From assembly GCA_024742695.1 (NCBI GenBank), contig JANSXY010000033.1:1-37978 (forward strand): a DNA stretch of 37,978 nt, written 5' to 3'. This document shows positions 1 through 8,261 of the stretch, one piece after another. This DNA comes from Paracoccaceae bacterium. GTDB taxonomy: Bacteria; Pseudomonadota; Alphaproteobacteria; Rhodobacterales; Rhodobacteraceae. Position numbers and translations under genes: made by a program. The notes below the pieces were generated by a model, which saw nothing but the letters and a program-made list of their open reading frames with translations, did no database searches and was not told the DNA's origin. Position 1 is the first letter of the stretch; each line of letters begins with the position of its first letter.

Positions 1-920
1 ACCCGCGCGACCCGCGCGGCCGGCGCCGCCGCGCCGCCCAGTGCGGCCAGCACGTCCTCGGCGCCGCGCACCAGCACGGCACCATCCCGGATCAGCGCGT
101 TGCAGCCGCCGGCGCGGCCATCCATCGGGTGGCCGGGGACCGCCAGCACCTCGCGGCCCTGGTCCAGCGCCATGCGCGCGGTGATCAGCGACCCCGACCG
201 CGCCGCGGCCTCCACCACGATCACGGCGCGGGCCAGCCCGGCGATGATCCGGTTGCGTTGCGGGAAATGCCGCGCCTGCGGCTGCAACCCCGGCGGCTGT
301 TCGGACAGCCGCAGCCCGCGGCCCGCGATCTCGGCGGCCAGCGCGGCGTTTTCCGCGGGATAGATCACGTCGATCCCGCCCGCCTGAACCGCGATCGTGG
401 CGGGCAGGGCGGCGGTGTGGGCGGCCGCGTCGATCCCCCGGGCCAGGCCCGAGACCACCGTATGCCCCGCCGCCGCGAGATCCTCCGCCAGCCGCCGCGC
501 CATCCTCAGCCCGAGCGACGAGGCGTTGCGCGCCCCGATCACGGCCACTGCCGGTCGGCCGGCCAGCCCAGCGTCGCCCATCGTCCACAGCATCGGCGGC
601 GCGTCGGCGATTTCGGCGAGGATGGCGGGATAGCAGGGCTGGCCGCGAAAAACCGGCCGCGCGCCGGCGCGCCGTCCAGCCGCCAGTTCGGTCCGGGCCT
701 CGGCCTCCGAACACGGAGCGTAGGATTTCACCCCCGCCGCGCGGGCCACCTCCGGCAAGGCTTCCAGCGCGTTCTGCGCCGATCCGGTTTCACCGAGAAG
801 TCGCCAGAAGGTCGTGGGCCCGACGCGGCGGGAGCGAATGAGGCGAAGCCAGACGAGTTCATCTTCTTCCGTGGTGGGTGGGGTGAAGGGGGTGGGAAGA
901 GAAAACAAACCGTTCTCCAT
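1..920 (-). CDS. dprA: DNA processing protein DprA (C-terminus beyond window)
   Basis: Loads RecA onto incoming single-stranded DNA during natural transformation and, in Rhodobacter relatives, during uptake of gene transfer agent DNA; cytoplasmic. About 306 residues are visible. The N-terminal helical region (roughly residues 20-75) is followed by the Rossmann-like DprA core: VIGARNASSLG near 125, SGLARGIDAAAH near 150, then FPQRNRIIAGLA, the SGSLITA motif and the AVPGHP loop. The reading frame runs off base 1, so any C-terminal winged-helix domain is outside the window. The ATG at 920-918 is preceded by AAGGA, and an in-frame stop lies a little further upstream, which fixes the start. It lies 98 bases downstream of tldD on the same strand. 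The leader carries a GTTAAC-type repeat and a GANTC site (see regulatory entry). Family identification is firm. Confidence 0.93.
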   Translation of the reverse strand, partial: MENGLFSLPTPFTPPTTEEDELVWLRLIRSRRVGPTTFWRLLGETGSAQNALEALPEVARAAGVKSYAPCSEAEARTELAAGRRAGARPVFRGQPCYPAILAEIADAPPMLWTMGDAGLAGRPAVAVIGARNASSLGLRMARRLAEDLAAAGHTVVSGLARGIDAAAHTAALPATIAVQAGGIDVIYPAENAALAAEIAGRGLRLSEQPPGLQPQARHFPQRNRIIAGLARAVIVVEAAARSGSLITARMALDQGREVLAVPGHPMDGRAGGCNALIRDGAVLVRGAEDVLAALGGAAAPAARVAR

Positions 921-958
921 CCGGTCCTTCGCCTCATTCGCAAGGCCAAGATTGCGCC

Positions 959-975
959 GTTAAGGTTAACGAGTC
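959..975 (-). promoter_or_regulatory. GTTAAC repeat plus GANTC site upstream of dprA
   Basis: Bases 959-970 read GTTAAGGTTAAC (minus strand GTTAACCTTAAC) and are followed at 971-975 by GAGTC, a GANTC (CcrM methylation) site. TTAAC half-sites are the core of CtrA binding sites in alphaproteobacteria, although the classical full site has a 7-base spacer that is absent here. The element lies 39-55 bases upstream of the dprA start. Assignment to CtrA is inference. Confidence 0.35.
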
Positions 976-1018
976 GTTACCGGATACCGAAAAGTTCGCG
1001 GCACTCTCCGAAAGTCGG

Positions 1019-2440
1019 TCAGGTGGCGCTGCCGCCCACCGTCAGCCCGCCAATCAACAGCGTCGGCTGGCCCACGCCCACCGGCACCCATTGCCCGGCC
1101 TTGCCGCAATTGCCGATCCCCGGATCGAGCTTCATGTCGTTGCCGATCGCCCGGATCCGCTGCAACGCGGTCGCGCCGTCGCCGATCAGCGTCGCGCCCT
1201 TCACCGGCGCGCCGACCCGCCCGTTCTTCACCCGGTAGGCCTCAGTGCAGGAAAACACGAACTTGCCGCTGGTGATGTCGACCTGCCCGCCGCCGAAGCC
1301 CACCGCCCAGATCCCGTCCTTGAGGTCGGCGACGATGGCCCCGGGATCGGCCTCGCCGGCCAGCATGTAGGTGTTGGTCATCCGCGGCATCGGGATATGG
1401 GCGTAGCTTTCCCGCCGCCCATTGCCGGTCGGGTCAACCCCCATCAGCCGGGCGTTCTGCCGGTCCTGCATGTAGCCCACGAGAATCCCGTCCTCGATCA
1501 GCACGGTCTTGCCCGAGGGCGTGCCCTCGTCATCCACGGTGATCGATCCGCGCCGCCCCTCGATCGTGCCGTCGTCCAGCACGGTGACGCCGGGCGCGGC
1601 CACCCTTTGCCCCATCAGCCCGGCGAAGGCCGAGGTCTTCTTGCGGTTGAAATCGCCCTCCAGCCCGTGGCCGACGGCCTCGTGCAGCAGGATACCGGGC
1701 CATCCGGGGCCGAGCGCGACGTCCATCGCGCCCGCGGGTGCCGGTTCCGCCGACAGGTTGACCCGCGCCACGCGCAGCGCCTCGCGGGCCACGCCTTCCC
1801 AATGGTCGCGCGCGATCAGGCCCGATAGGCCGGTGCGCCCGCCGCCGCCGTAGTGGCCGCTTTCGCGGCGTCCGTTCTCCTCGACGATGACCGCGACATT
1901 CAGTCGCGCCATCGGCCGCGTATCGGCCACGATCCCGCCCTCGGGCCGCAGGATCACGACCTCCTGCAGCGAGGCCGAGACGGTCGCGGAAACCTGGACG
2001 ACGCGGGGATCGAGATCGCGCAGGAAGGCGTCGATCTCGCGCAGCAGATCGACCTTCACGCCGAAACCGGCCTCCGCCATCGGGTCGCCATCGCCGTAAA
2101 GCCGGCGGTTCGATCCCGGCGGCGGCGGGGCCATCACGCCACCGCCATCGCCCACCGCCAGCCGCGCGGTTTCCGCCGCGCGGGCCAGCGCGCGTTCGCT
2201 GATTTCGGTGGAATGGGCATAGCCCGCCACCTCGCCCCTGACCGCGCGCAGGCCGAAGCCTTCGGAGGCGTCGTAGCTGGCCGTCTTGATCCGCCCGTCG
2301 TCAAGCACCAGCGCCTCGGACCGGCGCCGTTCAAGGAACAGTTCGCCATCCTCCGCCCCCTCGGTCGCGGCGCGCAGCGTGGCCAGCGCGGCCTCTTGGT
2401 CGAGATGCGTCTCGAACGGGGCGAAGCGGGTGTCGGTCAT
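1019..2440 (-). CDS. tldD: Metalloprotease TldD
   Basis: TldD of the TldD/TldE (PmbA) zinc protease, a cytoplasmic heterodimer that digests unfolded peptides and takes part in antitoxin turnover and maturation of some peptide natural products. The 473-residue length is usual for the family. The zinc-site motif HEAVGHGLEGDF holds the HExxxH signature (His253, Glu254, His258). Downstream come the typical TldD stretches TVDDEGTPSGKT, YMQDRQNARLMG and the glycine-rich FGGGQVDITSGKFVFSC, whose Cys is the expected third zinc ligand. The partner tldE/pmbA is not in the window. An FNR-type palindrome at 2461-2474 lies 21 bases upstream of the start codon, so it could act on this gene as well as on divergent ctaC. 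Confidence 0.95.
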   Translation of the reverse strand: MTDTRFAPFETHLDQEAALATLRAATEGAEDGELFLERRRSEALVLDDGRIKTASYDASEGFGLRAVRGEVAGYAHSTEISERALARAAETARLAVGDGGGVMAPPPPGSNRRLYGDGDPMAEAGFGVKVDLLREIDAFLRDLDPRVVQVSATVSASLQEVVILRPEGGIVADTRPMARLNVAVIVEENGRRESGHYGGGGRTGLSGLIARDHWEGVAREALRVARVNLSAEPAPAGAMDVALGPGWPGILLHEAVGHGLEGDFNRKKTSAFAGLMGQRVAAPGVTVLDDGTIEGRRGSITVDDEGTPSGKTVLIEDGILVGYMQDRQNARLMGVDPTGNGRRESYAHIPMPRMTNTYMLAGEADPGAIVADLKDGIWAVGFGGGQVDITSGKFVFSCTEAYRVKNGRVGAPVKGATLIGDGATALQRIRAIGNDMKLDPGIGNCGKAGQWVPVGVGQPTLLIGGLTVGGSAT

Positions 2441-2460
2441 GTTCTGGGCTTTCCTCGTCG

Positions 2461-2474
2461 TTGATCCAGGTCAA
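2461..2474. promoter_or_regulatory. FNR/FnrL-type binding site between tldD and ctaC
   Basis: TTGATCCAGGTCAA matches the FNR-family consensus TTGAT-N4-ATCAA at 9 of 10 defined positions and is a near-perfect inverted repeat. It lies in the divergent region, 21 bases from the tldD start and 146 bases from the ctaC start. In Rhodobacterales FnrL is the oxygen-responsive regulator that switches terminal oxidases, so repression or modulation of the aa3 oxidase operon under low oxygen is a reasonable inference. Confidence 0.6.
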
Positions 2475-2503
2475 CTCGCGGCGCCGTGTCGCAACGGTTT
2501 CGC

Positions 2504-2535
2504 TTGTCGGACCCAGACGAATATGGTTTTAGAAT
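2504..2535 (+). promoter_or_regulatory. Possible sigma-70 promoter of ctaC
   Basis: TTGTCG at 2504-2509 and TAGAAT at 2530-2535 resemble -35 and -10 elements, but the 20-base spacer is longer than the usual 17. If TAGAAT is the true -10, the ctaC leader would be about 80 bases and the FNR-type box would lie about 75 bases upstream of the start point. Tentative. Confidence 0.25.
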
Positions 2536-2619
2536 GCCCGCGACACAACGGGGGCTTCCTCGGGGAGAGGCGGCCGGCCGGGCGGCAGGGAGAGCCGCGT
2601 CAAAAATGGGATAACGGGA

Positions 2620-3483
2620 ATGCGTCTTGCCACTCTTCGGGCCGCCGTCGCGGCCGCCTTCATCGCAACGATCACGGCCGGCGCGGTCCGCGCCCAGAGC
2701 GCGGTCGAAGGGCTGCCTGTCGTCGGGGCGCCGGTGCCGAACGGGACCGGGTTCCATCCCGCGGCGTCCGAGCTTGCGCGCGACCAGCAGTGGCTCGACC
2801 ATCTTCTTCACGTGATCATGGCCGGTGTCGTGGTGCTGGTGCTGGTGCTGCTCGCCGCGGTGATCCTGCGCTACAACTCCCGCGCGAACCCGACCCCGGC
2901 GCGGTTCACCCACAACACCCCGATCGAGGTCGCCTGGACGATCGTTCCGGTGCTGATCCTCGTCGTGATCGGCTCGTTCTCGCTGCCGATCCTGTTCAAG
3001 CAGCAGGAAATCCCCGAGGCCGACATCACGATCAAGGTGACCGGCTACCAGTGGTTCTGGGGCTACGAATATGTCGACGAGGGCTTCGGCTTCGACAGCT
3101 TCATGCTGGCCCGCGAAGACCTCGCGGATTACGGCTACGAGGACAGCGCCTACCTTCTGGCGACCGATACCGCCGTCGTCGTGCCGGTCGGCAAGACGAT
3201 CGTGATGAACGTCACCGCCGCCGACGTTATCCACTCCTGGACGGTTCCGGCCTTCGCCGTGAAGCAGGACGCGGTGCCGGGCCGGATCGCGCAGCTGTGG
3301 TTCGCGGCCGAGAAGGAAGGCGTCTACTTCGGCCAGTGTTCGGAACTGTGCGGCAAGGATCACTCCTACATGCCGATCACCGTGAAGGTGGTCAGCGAAG
3401 AGGCCTATGCCGCCTGGCTGGACGAGGCGAAGGCGCTGTACGCCGGCCTGCCGGCGCCGGTCGACGTCGCCTCGGCCGACTGA
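2620..3483 (+). CDS. ctaC: Cytochrome c oxidase subunit II
   Basis: Carries the dinuclear CuA centre that accepts electrons from cytochrome c in the aa3-type terminal oxidase; inner membrane with a periplasmic cupredoxin domain. It has an N-terminal signal peptide (about residues 1-25, cleavage probably after AVRA), membrane helices near 64-84 and 102-125, the aromatic patch YQWFWGYEY near 143, and a complete CuA ligand set: His205 (HSW), Cys240, Glu242, Cys244, His248 and Met251. At 287 residues it matches the Paracoccus/Rhodobacter type without a fused cytochrome c domain. The ATG at 2620 has only a weak GGGA upstream, but it places the signal peptide correctly. It is the first gene of the ctaC-ctaB-orf-ctaG-ctaE cluster; subunit I (ctaD) is absent, as is usual in this order. 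Confidence 0.97.
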   Translation: MRLATLRAAVAAAFIATITAGAVRAQSAVEGLPVVGAPVPNGTGFHPAASELARDQQWLDHLLHVIMAGVVVLVLVLLAAVILRYNSRANPTPARFTHNTPIEVAWTIVPVLILVVIGSFSLPILFKQQEIPEADITIKVTGYQWFWGYEYVDEGFGFDSFMLAREDLADYGYEDSAYLLATDTAVVVPVGKTIVMNVTAADVIHSWTVPAFAVKQDAVPGRIAQLWFAAEKEGVYFGQCSELCGKDHSYMPITVKVVSEEAYAAWLDEAKALYAGLPAPVDVASAD

Positions 3484-3547
3484 CCGTCTGAACGAGGGGC
3501 GCGGCCGGGCCCCGGTGCCCGGACCCGCGCGAGGGAGACACGCCAGG

Positions 3548-4480
3548 ATGAGCGACCTGACCGCCCACGACACGCCGCGCGACGCCGGGTTCGGCGATTT
3601 CGTGGTGCTTCTGAAGCCGCGGGTGATGTCGCTGGTGGTGTTCACCGCCTTCGTCGGGCTCATGGTCGCGCCGGTGTCGGTGCATCCGCTGGTCGCCTTC
3701 GTGTCGATCCTGTTCATCGCTCTGGGCGGCGGCGCCTCGGGCGCGCTGAACATGTGGTACGACGCCGATATCGACGCGGTGATGCGCCGCACCAAGTCCC
3801 GCCCGGTGCCCGCCGGCCGTGTCACGCCGGGCGAGGCGCTGGGCCTCGGGCTGGCGCTGTCGGGGATCTCGGTGATGATGCTGGGGCTTGCCGCCAACTG
3901 GTTCGCGGCGGCCTTCCTTGCCTTCACGATCTTCTTCTACGTCGCGATCTACACGATGTGGCTGAAGCGGCTGACGCCGCAGAACATCGTCATCGGCGGC
4001 GCCGCGGGGGCCTTCCCGCCGATGATCGGCTGGGCCGTGGCGACCGGCGGCGTCGGCCTCGAAGCGGTGCTGATGTTCGCGCTGATCTTCATGTGGACGC
4101 CGCCGCATTTCTGGGCGCTGGCGCTGTTCATGAAGGATGACTATTCGAACGCCGGGGTGCCGATGCTGACCGTTACCCACGGTCGCCGCGCGACGCGCAA
4201 CCACGTCTTCGTCTACACGCTGCTGCTGGCCCCGGTGGCGCTGGCGCTTGCCGCGACGCCGATCGGCGGGCCGGTCTACCTTGCCGCCGCGCTGGTTCTC
4301 AACGCGCGCTTCGTGCTGGGCGCCTGGCGGATCCGGGCGCGTGACGAGGCGCAGGCCGAGGCCGACAACTACCGCGCCGAGAAAGCCTTCTTCCGCTTCT
4401 CGCTGAGCTACCTGTTCCTGCATTTCGGCGCGCTGCTGGCGGATGCGGCGTTGCGCGGCCTGGGCTGGGGGATCTGGTAG
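3548..4480 (+). CDS. ctaB: Protoheme IX farnesyltransferase (heme O synthase)
   Basis: UbiA-family membrane prenyltransferase that attaches the farnesyl group to heme b to make heme O, the precursor of heme A for cytochrome oxidase. The 310-residue product has the Asp-rich motif [15 protein letters not shown] (Asn68, Asp72, Asp76) with SRPVPAG after it, and the second conserved segment [17 protein letters not shown] followed by PPMIGW. About nine hydrophobic helices are apparent. I chose the ATG at 3548 because the MSDL start gives the expected family N-terminus and is preceded by purine-rich GAGGGAGA; an in-frame upstream extension would run back into ctaC. The next gene begins 2 bases after its stop, so the two are translationally close. 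Confidence 0.95.
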   Translation: MSDLTAHDTPRDAGFGDFVVLLKPRVMSLVVFTAFVGLMVAPVSVHPLVAFVSILFIALGGGASGALNMWYDADIDAVMRRTKSRPVPAGRVTPGEALGLGLALSGISVMMLGLAANWFAAAFLAFTIFFYVAIYTMWLKRLTPQNIVIGGAAGAFPPMIGWAVATGGVGLEAVLMFALIFMWTPPHFWALALFMKDDYSNAGVPMLTVTHGRRATRNHVFVYTLLLAPVALALAATPIGGPVYLAAALVLNARFVLGAWRIRARDEAQAEADNYRAEKAFFRFSLSYLFLHFGALLADAALRGLGWGIW

Positions 4481-4481
4481 C

Positions 4482-4673
4482 ATGGCGATCGGGCGCGAGC
4501 ACGACCTGCACCGCCGCCGCTTCGGCCGCAACCTGGGGCTTGGCCTCGTCCTGGTTGGCTTCGCGGCGATCATCTTCGGCCTGACGGTCGTCAAGGTGTC
4601 GAACGGCGGCATGATCGAGGGCTACGATCACCAGCCAAGGGCAAGCCTGTTGCCCGGGACGGAGGAGAACTGA
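4482..4673 (+). CDS. Small single-helix membrane protein of the cta cluster (CoxF-like position)
   Basis: A 63-residue protein with a basic N-terminus ([13 protein letters not shown]), one membrane helix at about residues 18-37 ([20 protein letters not shown]) and a short C-terminal tail. Its place between ctaB and ctaG is that of the small ORF found in Paracoccus and Rhodobacter cta operons. It starts 2 bases after the ctaB stop, and its own stop overlaps the ctaG start (TGATG). GGAGGAG near its 3-prime end serves as the ctaG ribosome binding site. Its conserved context suggests a role in oxidase assembly, but no biochemical function is visible in the sequence. Confidence 0.8.
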   Translation: MAIGREHDLHRRRFGRNLGLGLVLVGFAAIIFGLTVVKVSNGGMIEGYDHQPRASLLPGTEEN

Positions 4674-5257
4674 TGGACAAGTCGACCCAGAACGGCCGAA
4701 CCGCCCTGCGCCTGATCGGCGTGGTCGTCACGATGGGCGCGCTGGCCTGGGCGGCGGTGCCGTTCTACGACTGGTTCTGCCGGGTGACCGGCTACGGCGG
4801 CACCACCAACGTGGCCGAGGCGGCCTCGGACGTGGTGCTGGACGAATATGTCACCGTCCGGTTCGACGCCAGCACCGAGCGCGACATGCCCTGGCAGTTC
4901 CGCCCGATGACCCGCGAGATGAAGCTGAAGATCGGCGAAACCGGGCTGGTGTTCTACGAGGCCTACAACCCGACCGACGTGCCGGTGGCGGGCACCGCCA
5001 GCTACAACGTCAGCCCCGACCTGGCGGGCTACTACTTCTCGAAGATCGAGTGCTTCTGTTTCACCGAGCAGGTGCTGGAACCCGGCGAGCGGGTCGAGAT
5101 GCCGGTGTCGTTCTTCGTCGATCCCGAACTGGTCGATGACCGCGACGCGGGCCACATCCGCCACATCACGCTGTCCTACACCTTCTACCAGACCGACCTG
5201 CCCGAAGAGCACGCCGCCGTGGCCCTGCCTTCGCAAGCCGACGCAACGACCAACTGA
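4673..5257 (+). CDS. ctaG: Cytochrome c oxidase assembly protein CtaG (Cox11), CuB insertion
   Basis: Membrane-anchored copper chaperone that delivers copper to the CuB site of subunit I. The 194 residues hold one N-terminal transmembrane helix (about 12-31), the FYDWFCRVTGYGG segment with Cys36, and an immunoglobulin-like periplasmic domain containing the copper-binding pair in KIECFCF (Cys127, Cys129). The ATG overlaps the TGA of the preceding small gene by one base and has a strong GGAGGAG at 4661-4667. The substrate subunit I gene lies outside the window. Confidence 0.96.
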   Translation: MDKSTQNGRTALRLIGVVVTMGALAWAAVPFYDWFCRVTGYGGTTNVAEAASDVVLDEYVTVRFDASTERDMPWQFRPMTREMKLKIGETGLVFYEAYNPTDVPVAGTASYNVSPDLAGYYFSKIECFCFTEQVLEPGERVEMPVSFFVDPELVDDRDAGHIRHITLSYTFYQTDLPEEHAAVALPSQADATTN

Positions 5258-5266
5258 TCCCCGAAA

Positions 5267-5290
5267 GAGGGAACCGACGAGGGAACCGAC
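5267..5290 (+). repeat. 12-bp tandem duplication of the ctaE ribosome binding site
   Basis: GAGGGAACCGAC occurs twice head to tail (5267-5278 and 5279-5290) and ends directly at the ctaE ATG. Each copy carries a GAGGGA Shine-Dalgarno-like core, so the gene has two potential ribosome docking sites at 6 and 18 bases from the start. Confidence 0.85.
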
Positions 5291-6097
5291 ATGGCGCACG
5301 AGAAGAACCACGATTACCACATCCTGCCACCGTCGATCTGGCCGTTCCTCGGCGCGGTCGGCGGTTTCGTCATGCTGTTCGGGGCGGTGCTCTGGATGCG
5401 CGACATCACGCCGTGGATGTTCTTCATAGGCCTCGTCCTGGTGCTCTACACGATGTTCGGCTGGTGGGCCGACGTGGTGCGCGAGGGAGAGACCGGCGAT
5501 CACACCCCGGTGGTGCGGATCGGCCTGCGCTACGGTTTCATCCTGTTCATCATGTCCGAGGTGATGTTCTTCGCGGCGTGGTTCTGGTCGTTCTTCAAGC
5601 ACGCGATGTATCCGATGCATCCCGACGGCATCAGCCCGGCGATCGACGGCGTCTGGCCGCCGGCGGGGATCGAGACCTTCGATCCGTGGCACCTGCCGCT
5701 GATCAACACCCTGATCCTGCTGTGCTCGGGGGCGGCGGCGACCTGGGCGCACCATGCCATCGCGCATGAAAACAACCGCAAGGACATGATCAACGGCCTG
5801 ATCCTCGCGATCCTGCTGGGCATCATCTTCACCGGCTTCCAGGCCTACGAATACAGCCACGCCGCCTTCGGTTTCGCCGGCAACATCTACGGCGCGAACT
5901 TCTTCATGGCGACCGGGTTCCACGGCTTCCACGTGATCGTCGGCACGATCTTCCTGGCGGTTTGCCTGTTCCGCGCGACGAAGGGGCATTTCACCCCCGA
6001 ACAGCACGTCGGCTTCGAGGCCGCGGCCTGGTACTGGCACTTCGTCGACGTGGTCTGGCTGTTCCTGTTCTTCGCGGTCTACGTCTGGGGCGGCTGA
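5291..6097 (+). CDS. ctaE: Cytochrome c oxidase subunit III
   Basis: Seven-helix integral membrane subunit of the aa3 oxidase that stabilises subunit I turnover and supports proton entry. The 268 residues show the family pattern: N-terminal [28 protein letters not shown], the [12 protein letters not shown] loop, [36 protein letters not shown] and the closing [21 protein letters not shown]. The start codon directly follows a duplicated 12-bp ribosome binding site. A perfect 10-bp hairpin lies 25 bases after the stop and probably ends or attenuates the structural operon before surf1. Confidence 0.97.
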   Translation: MAHEKNHDYHILPPSIWPFLGAVGGFVMLFGAVLWMRDITPWMFFIGLVLVLYTMFGWWADVVREGETGDHTPVVRIGLRYGFILFIMSEVMFFAAWFWSFFKHAMYPMHPDGISPAIDGVWPPAGIETFDPWHLPLINTLILLCSGAAATWAHHAIAHENNRKDMINGLILAILLGIIFTGFQAYEYSHAAFGFAGNIYGANFFMATGFHGFHVIVGTIFLAVCLFRATKGHFTPEQHVGFEAAAWYWHFVDVVWLFLFFAVYVWGG

Positions 6098-6121
6098 CGC
6101 CCGACCGGCCAAGTCTGACAG

Positions 6122-6151
6122 GGGCGCGGGGCATCACCCCGCGCCCTTTCC
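6122..6151 (+). terminator. Hairpin between ctaE and surf1
   Basis: GGGCGCGGGG (6122-6131), loop CATCA, then CCCCGCGCCC (6137-6146) and TTTCC. The 10-bp stem is perfect, but the T tract is short. It ends only 6 bases before the surf1 Shine-Dalgarno, so it may be a partial terminator that lowers surf1 expression relative to the oxidase subunits. Confidence 0.7.
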
Positions 6152-6167
6152 GTTGCAAGGAGGTTCC

Positions 6168-6848
6168 ATGCGCCGGCTGCTCTTCGCACTCGTCATCGGG
6201 CTTGGCGGCACCGCCATCCTGATCTCGCTCGGCCTGTGGCAGGTGCGCCGGATGGACTGGAAGGAAGGTGTGCTGGCGGAGATCGAGGCGCGGCTGGCGG
6301 CCGACCCGCTGGCCTTCGACAGCCTTGAAACCCTCGATCCCGAGGCGCTGCGCTACCAGGCCGTCACCGTGGCCGGCGCGACCACGGGCGAGGAACTTGC
6401 GGTGCTCTCGGCGGTCAAGGGGCAGGGCGCGGGGTACCGGGTGATCGCGGCCTTCGAAACCGACGACGGACGCCGGATCATGCTCGACCGCGGTTTCGTT
6501 CCCGAGGGCGAGCGCCGTACCGAACGGCCCGCCGCCGGGCTTGTCGTGACCGGCAACCTGATGTGGCCCGAAGATGCCGATGCCTTCACCCCGCCCCCCG
6601 ATGTCGCGGGCCGGCTGTGGTTCGCGCGCGACGTGCCAAGCATGGCCGGGGCGCTGGATACCGAACCGGTGCTAATCGTTCTGCGCGAGGCCGAGGGGCC
6701 GGCGCAGGGCATCCTGCCGCGGCCGGTCGACACCTCGGGCATTCCGAACGACCATTTCGGCTATGCCGTCACCTGGTTTTCCCTGGCCGTCGCCTGGGTG
6801 GGGATGACAGGCTTCTTCCTGTGGCGTATCAGTCGCCGGACGAGTTGA
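6168..6848 (+). CDS. surf1: SURF1 family cytochrome oxidase assembly protein
   Basis: Membrane protein that binds heme a and helps insert it into cytochrome oxidase subunit I. The 226-residue protein has the SURF1 layout: an N-terminal helix (about 3-22) followed by the family motif LGLWQVRRMDWK, a periplasmic domain of about 160 residues with the LDRGFVP motif, and a second helix near 196-217 preceded by NDHFGYAVTWF. The start is set by a strong AAGGAGG at 6157-6163, four bases before the ATG at 6168. It follows ctaE as in many Rhodobacterales. Confidence 0.93.
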   Translation: MRRLLFALVIGLGGTAILISLGLWQVRRMDWKEGVLAEIEARLAADPLAFDSLETLDPEALRYQAVTVAGATTGEELAVLSAVKGQGAGYRVIAAFETDDGRRIMLDRGFVPEGERRTERPAAGLVVTGNLMWPEDADAFTPPPDVAGRLWFARDVPSMAGALDTEPVLIVLREAEGPAQGILPRPVDTSGIPNDHFGYAVTWFSLAVAWVGMTGFFLWRISRRTS

Positions 6849-6872
6849 AACGCCACGACGACCGGAATCCAG

Positions 6873-8261
6873 ATGCGCTACGTTTCCACCCGCGGCCGCG
6901 CGCCGGTGCTGCCTTTCGAAGAGGCGATGCTGACCGGCCTCGCGCGCGACGGCGGGCTCTACCTGCCCGAAACCGTGCCACGGATGACCGCGGACGAGAT
7001 CGCCGCGCTGGCCGGCCTGTCCTACGAGGACGCCGCGTTCCGGGTGATGCGGCCGTTCGTGGGCGAGAGCTTCGGCGACGACGAATTCCGCCGGATCATC
7101 GGCCGCGCCTATGCCGGGTTCCGCCATGCCGCCCGCGCGCCGCTGGTGCAGCTTGGCCCGAACCACTTCCTGCTCGAGCTGTTTCACGGCCCGACGCTGG
7201 CGTTCAAGGATTTCGCGATGCAGCTGATCGGCCAGCTGTTCCAGGTCGCGCTGGAGCGTGCCGGCCGGCGGGTGACGATCGTCGGCGCCACCTCGGGCGA
7301 TACCGGCTCCGCGGCGATCGAGGCGTTTCGCGGCCTGCCGAATGTCGATGTCTTCATCCTCTATCCGCATGGCCGGGTGTCGGACATCCAGCGCCGGCAG
7401 ATGACAACGCCGGAGGATGCCAACGTGCATGCGCTCGCGCTGGACGGTGATTTCGACGATTGCCAGGCCCGGCTGAAGGACATGTTCAACGATTTCGCCT
7501 TCCGCGACGAGGTCGGGCTGGCCGGCGTGAACTCGATCAACTGGGCGCGGGTCCTGGCGCAGGTGGTCTATTACTTCACCTCCGCCACCAGCCTCGGCGC
7601 GCCGCACCGGGCGGTGGACTTCACCGTGCCGACCGGCAATTTCGGCGACATCTTCGCGGGGTCCATCGCGCGGGCGATGGGCCTTCCGGTGGGCCGGCTG
7701 GTGGTGGCGACGAACCAGAACGACATCCTGCACCGCTGCCTTGCCACGGGGCGCTACGACACCGACGGCGTGAAGCCATCGATCAGCCCGTCGATGGACA
7801 TCCAGGTATCGTCGAACTTCGAACGCGCGCTGTTCGAGGCCTATGGCCGTGACGGCGCGGCGGTGACGCAGCTGATGGACGAACTGAAGGCGCACGGCGG
7901 ATTCGCCGTCAGCCAGGGCGCGCTGCAGGCGCTGCGCGAGGTCTATGCCTCGGGCCGCGTCTCGGAGGACGAGACGCGCGCGACGATCCGCGACGCGCTG
8001 GCCGCCTCGGGCGAGCTTCTGTGCCCGCACAGCGCAGTCGGCGTGCGGGTGGCCGAGGCGCATCTGTCGGACCGGCCGATGGTCACGCTGGCCACCGCGC
8101 ATCCGGCCAAGTTTCCCGATGCCGTGGAACAGGCCGCCGGCATCCGCCCGGCGCTGCCGCCGCATATGGAGGGGATCATGACCAGGCCAGAGCGCGTGAC
8201 GCGGGTGCCCAACGATCTTGCGGCGCTGGAGGCGCTGGTGCGCGAAAGGCGGCGGGCATGA
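6873..8261 (+). CDS. thrC: Threonine synthase
   Basis: PLP enzyme converting O-phosphohomoserine to threonine, the last step of threonine biosynthesis; cytoplasmic. The 462 residues begin with the characteristic RYVSTRGRAPVLPFEEAMLTGLARDGGLYLPE. The PLP lysine lies in GPTLAFKDFAMQL (Lys112), the phosphate-binding segment is ATSGDTGSAAIE, and a conserved VPTGNFGDIFAG follows. This is the long, fungal/proteobacterial type of ThrC. The stop overlaps the next start as ATGA (8258-8261), so the M16 peptidase is translationally coupled. Elsewhere in the window lysC supplies the first step of the aspartate family pathway. Confidence 0.97.
   Translation: MRYVSTRGRAPVLPFEEAMLTGLARDGGLYLPETVPRMTADEIAALAGLSYEDAAFRVMRPFVGESFGDDEFRRIIGRAYAGFRHAARAPLVQLGPNHFLLELFHGPTLAFKDFAMQLIGQLFQVALERAGRRVTIVGATSGDTGSAAIEAFRGLPNVDVFILYPHGRVSDIQRRQMTTPEDANVHALALDGDFDDCQARLKDMFNDFAFRDEVGLAGVNSINWARVLAQVVYYFTSATSLGAPHRAVDFTVPTGNFGDIFAGSIARAMGLPVGRLVVATNQNDILHRCLATGRYDTDGVKPSISPSMDIQVSSNFERALFEAYGRDGAAVTQLMDELKAHGGFAVSQGALQALREVYASGRVSEDETRATIRDALAASGELLCPHSAVGVRVAEAHLSDRPMVTLATAHPAKFPDAVEQAAGIRPALPPHMEGIMTRPERVTRVPNDLAALEALVRERRRA

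Noticed and set aside
129-1238. Long plus-strand reading frame of 369 codons opposite dprA and tldD
   Set aside because: It is antisense to two clear conserved genes, is Arg/Pro/Gly-rich and matches no family; an artefact of high GC.
5291-6097. Whether a broken or missing subunit I gene explains an incomplete oxidase
   Set aside because: In Rhodobacter and Paracoccus ctaD is normally located elsewhere, so its absence here is ordinary.
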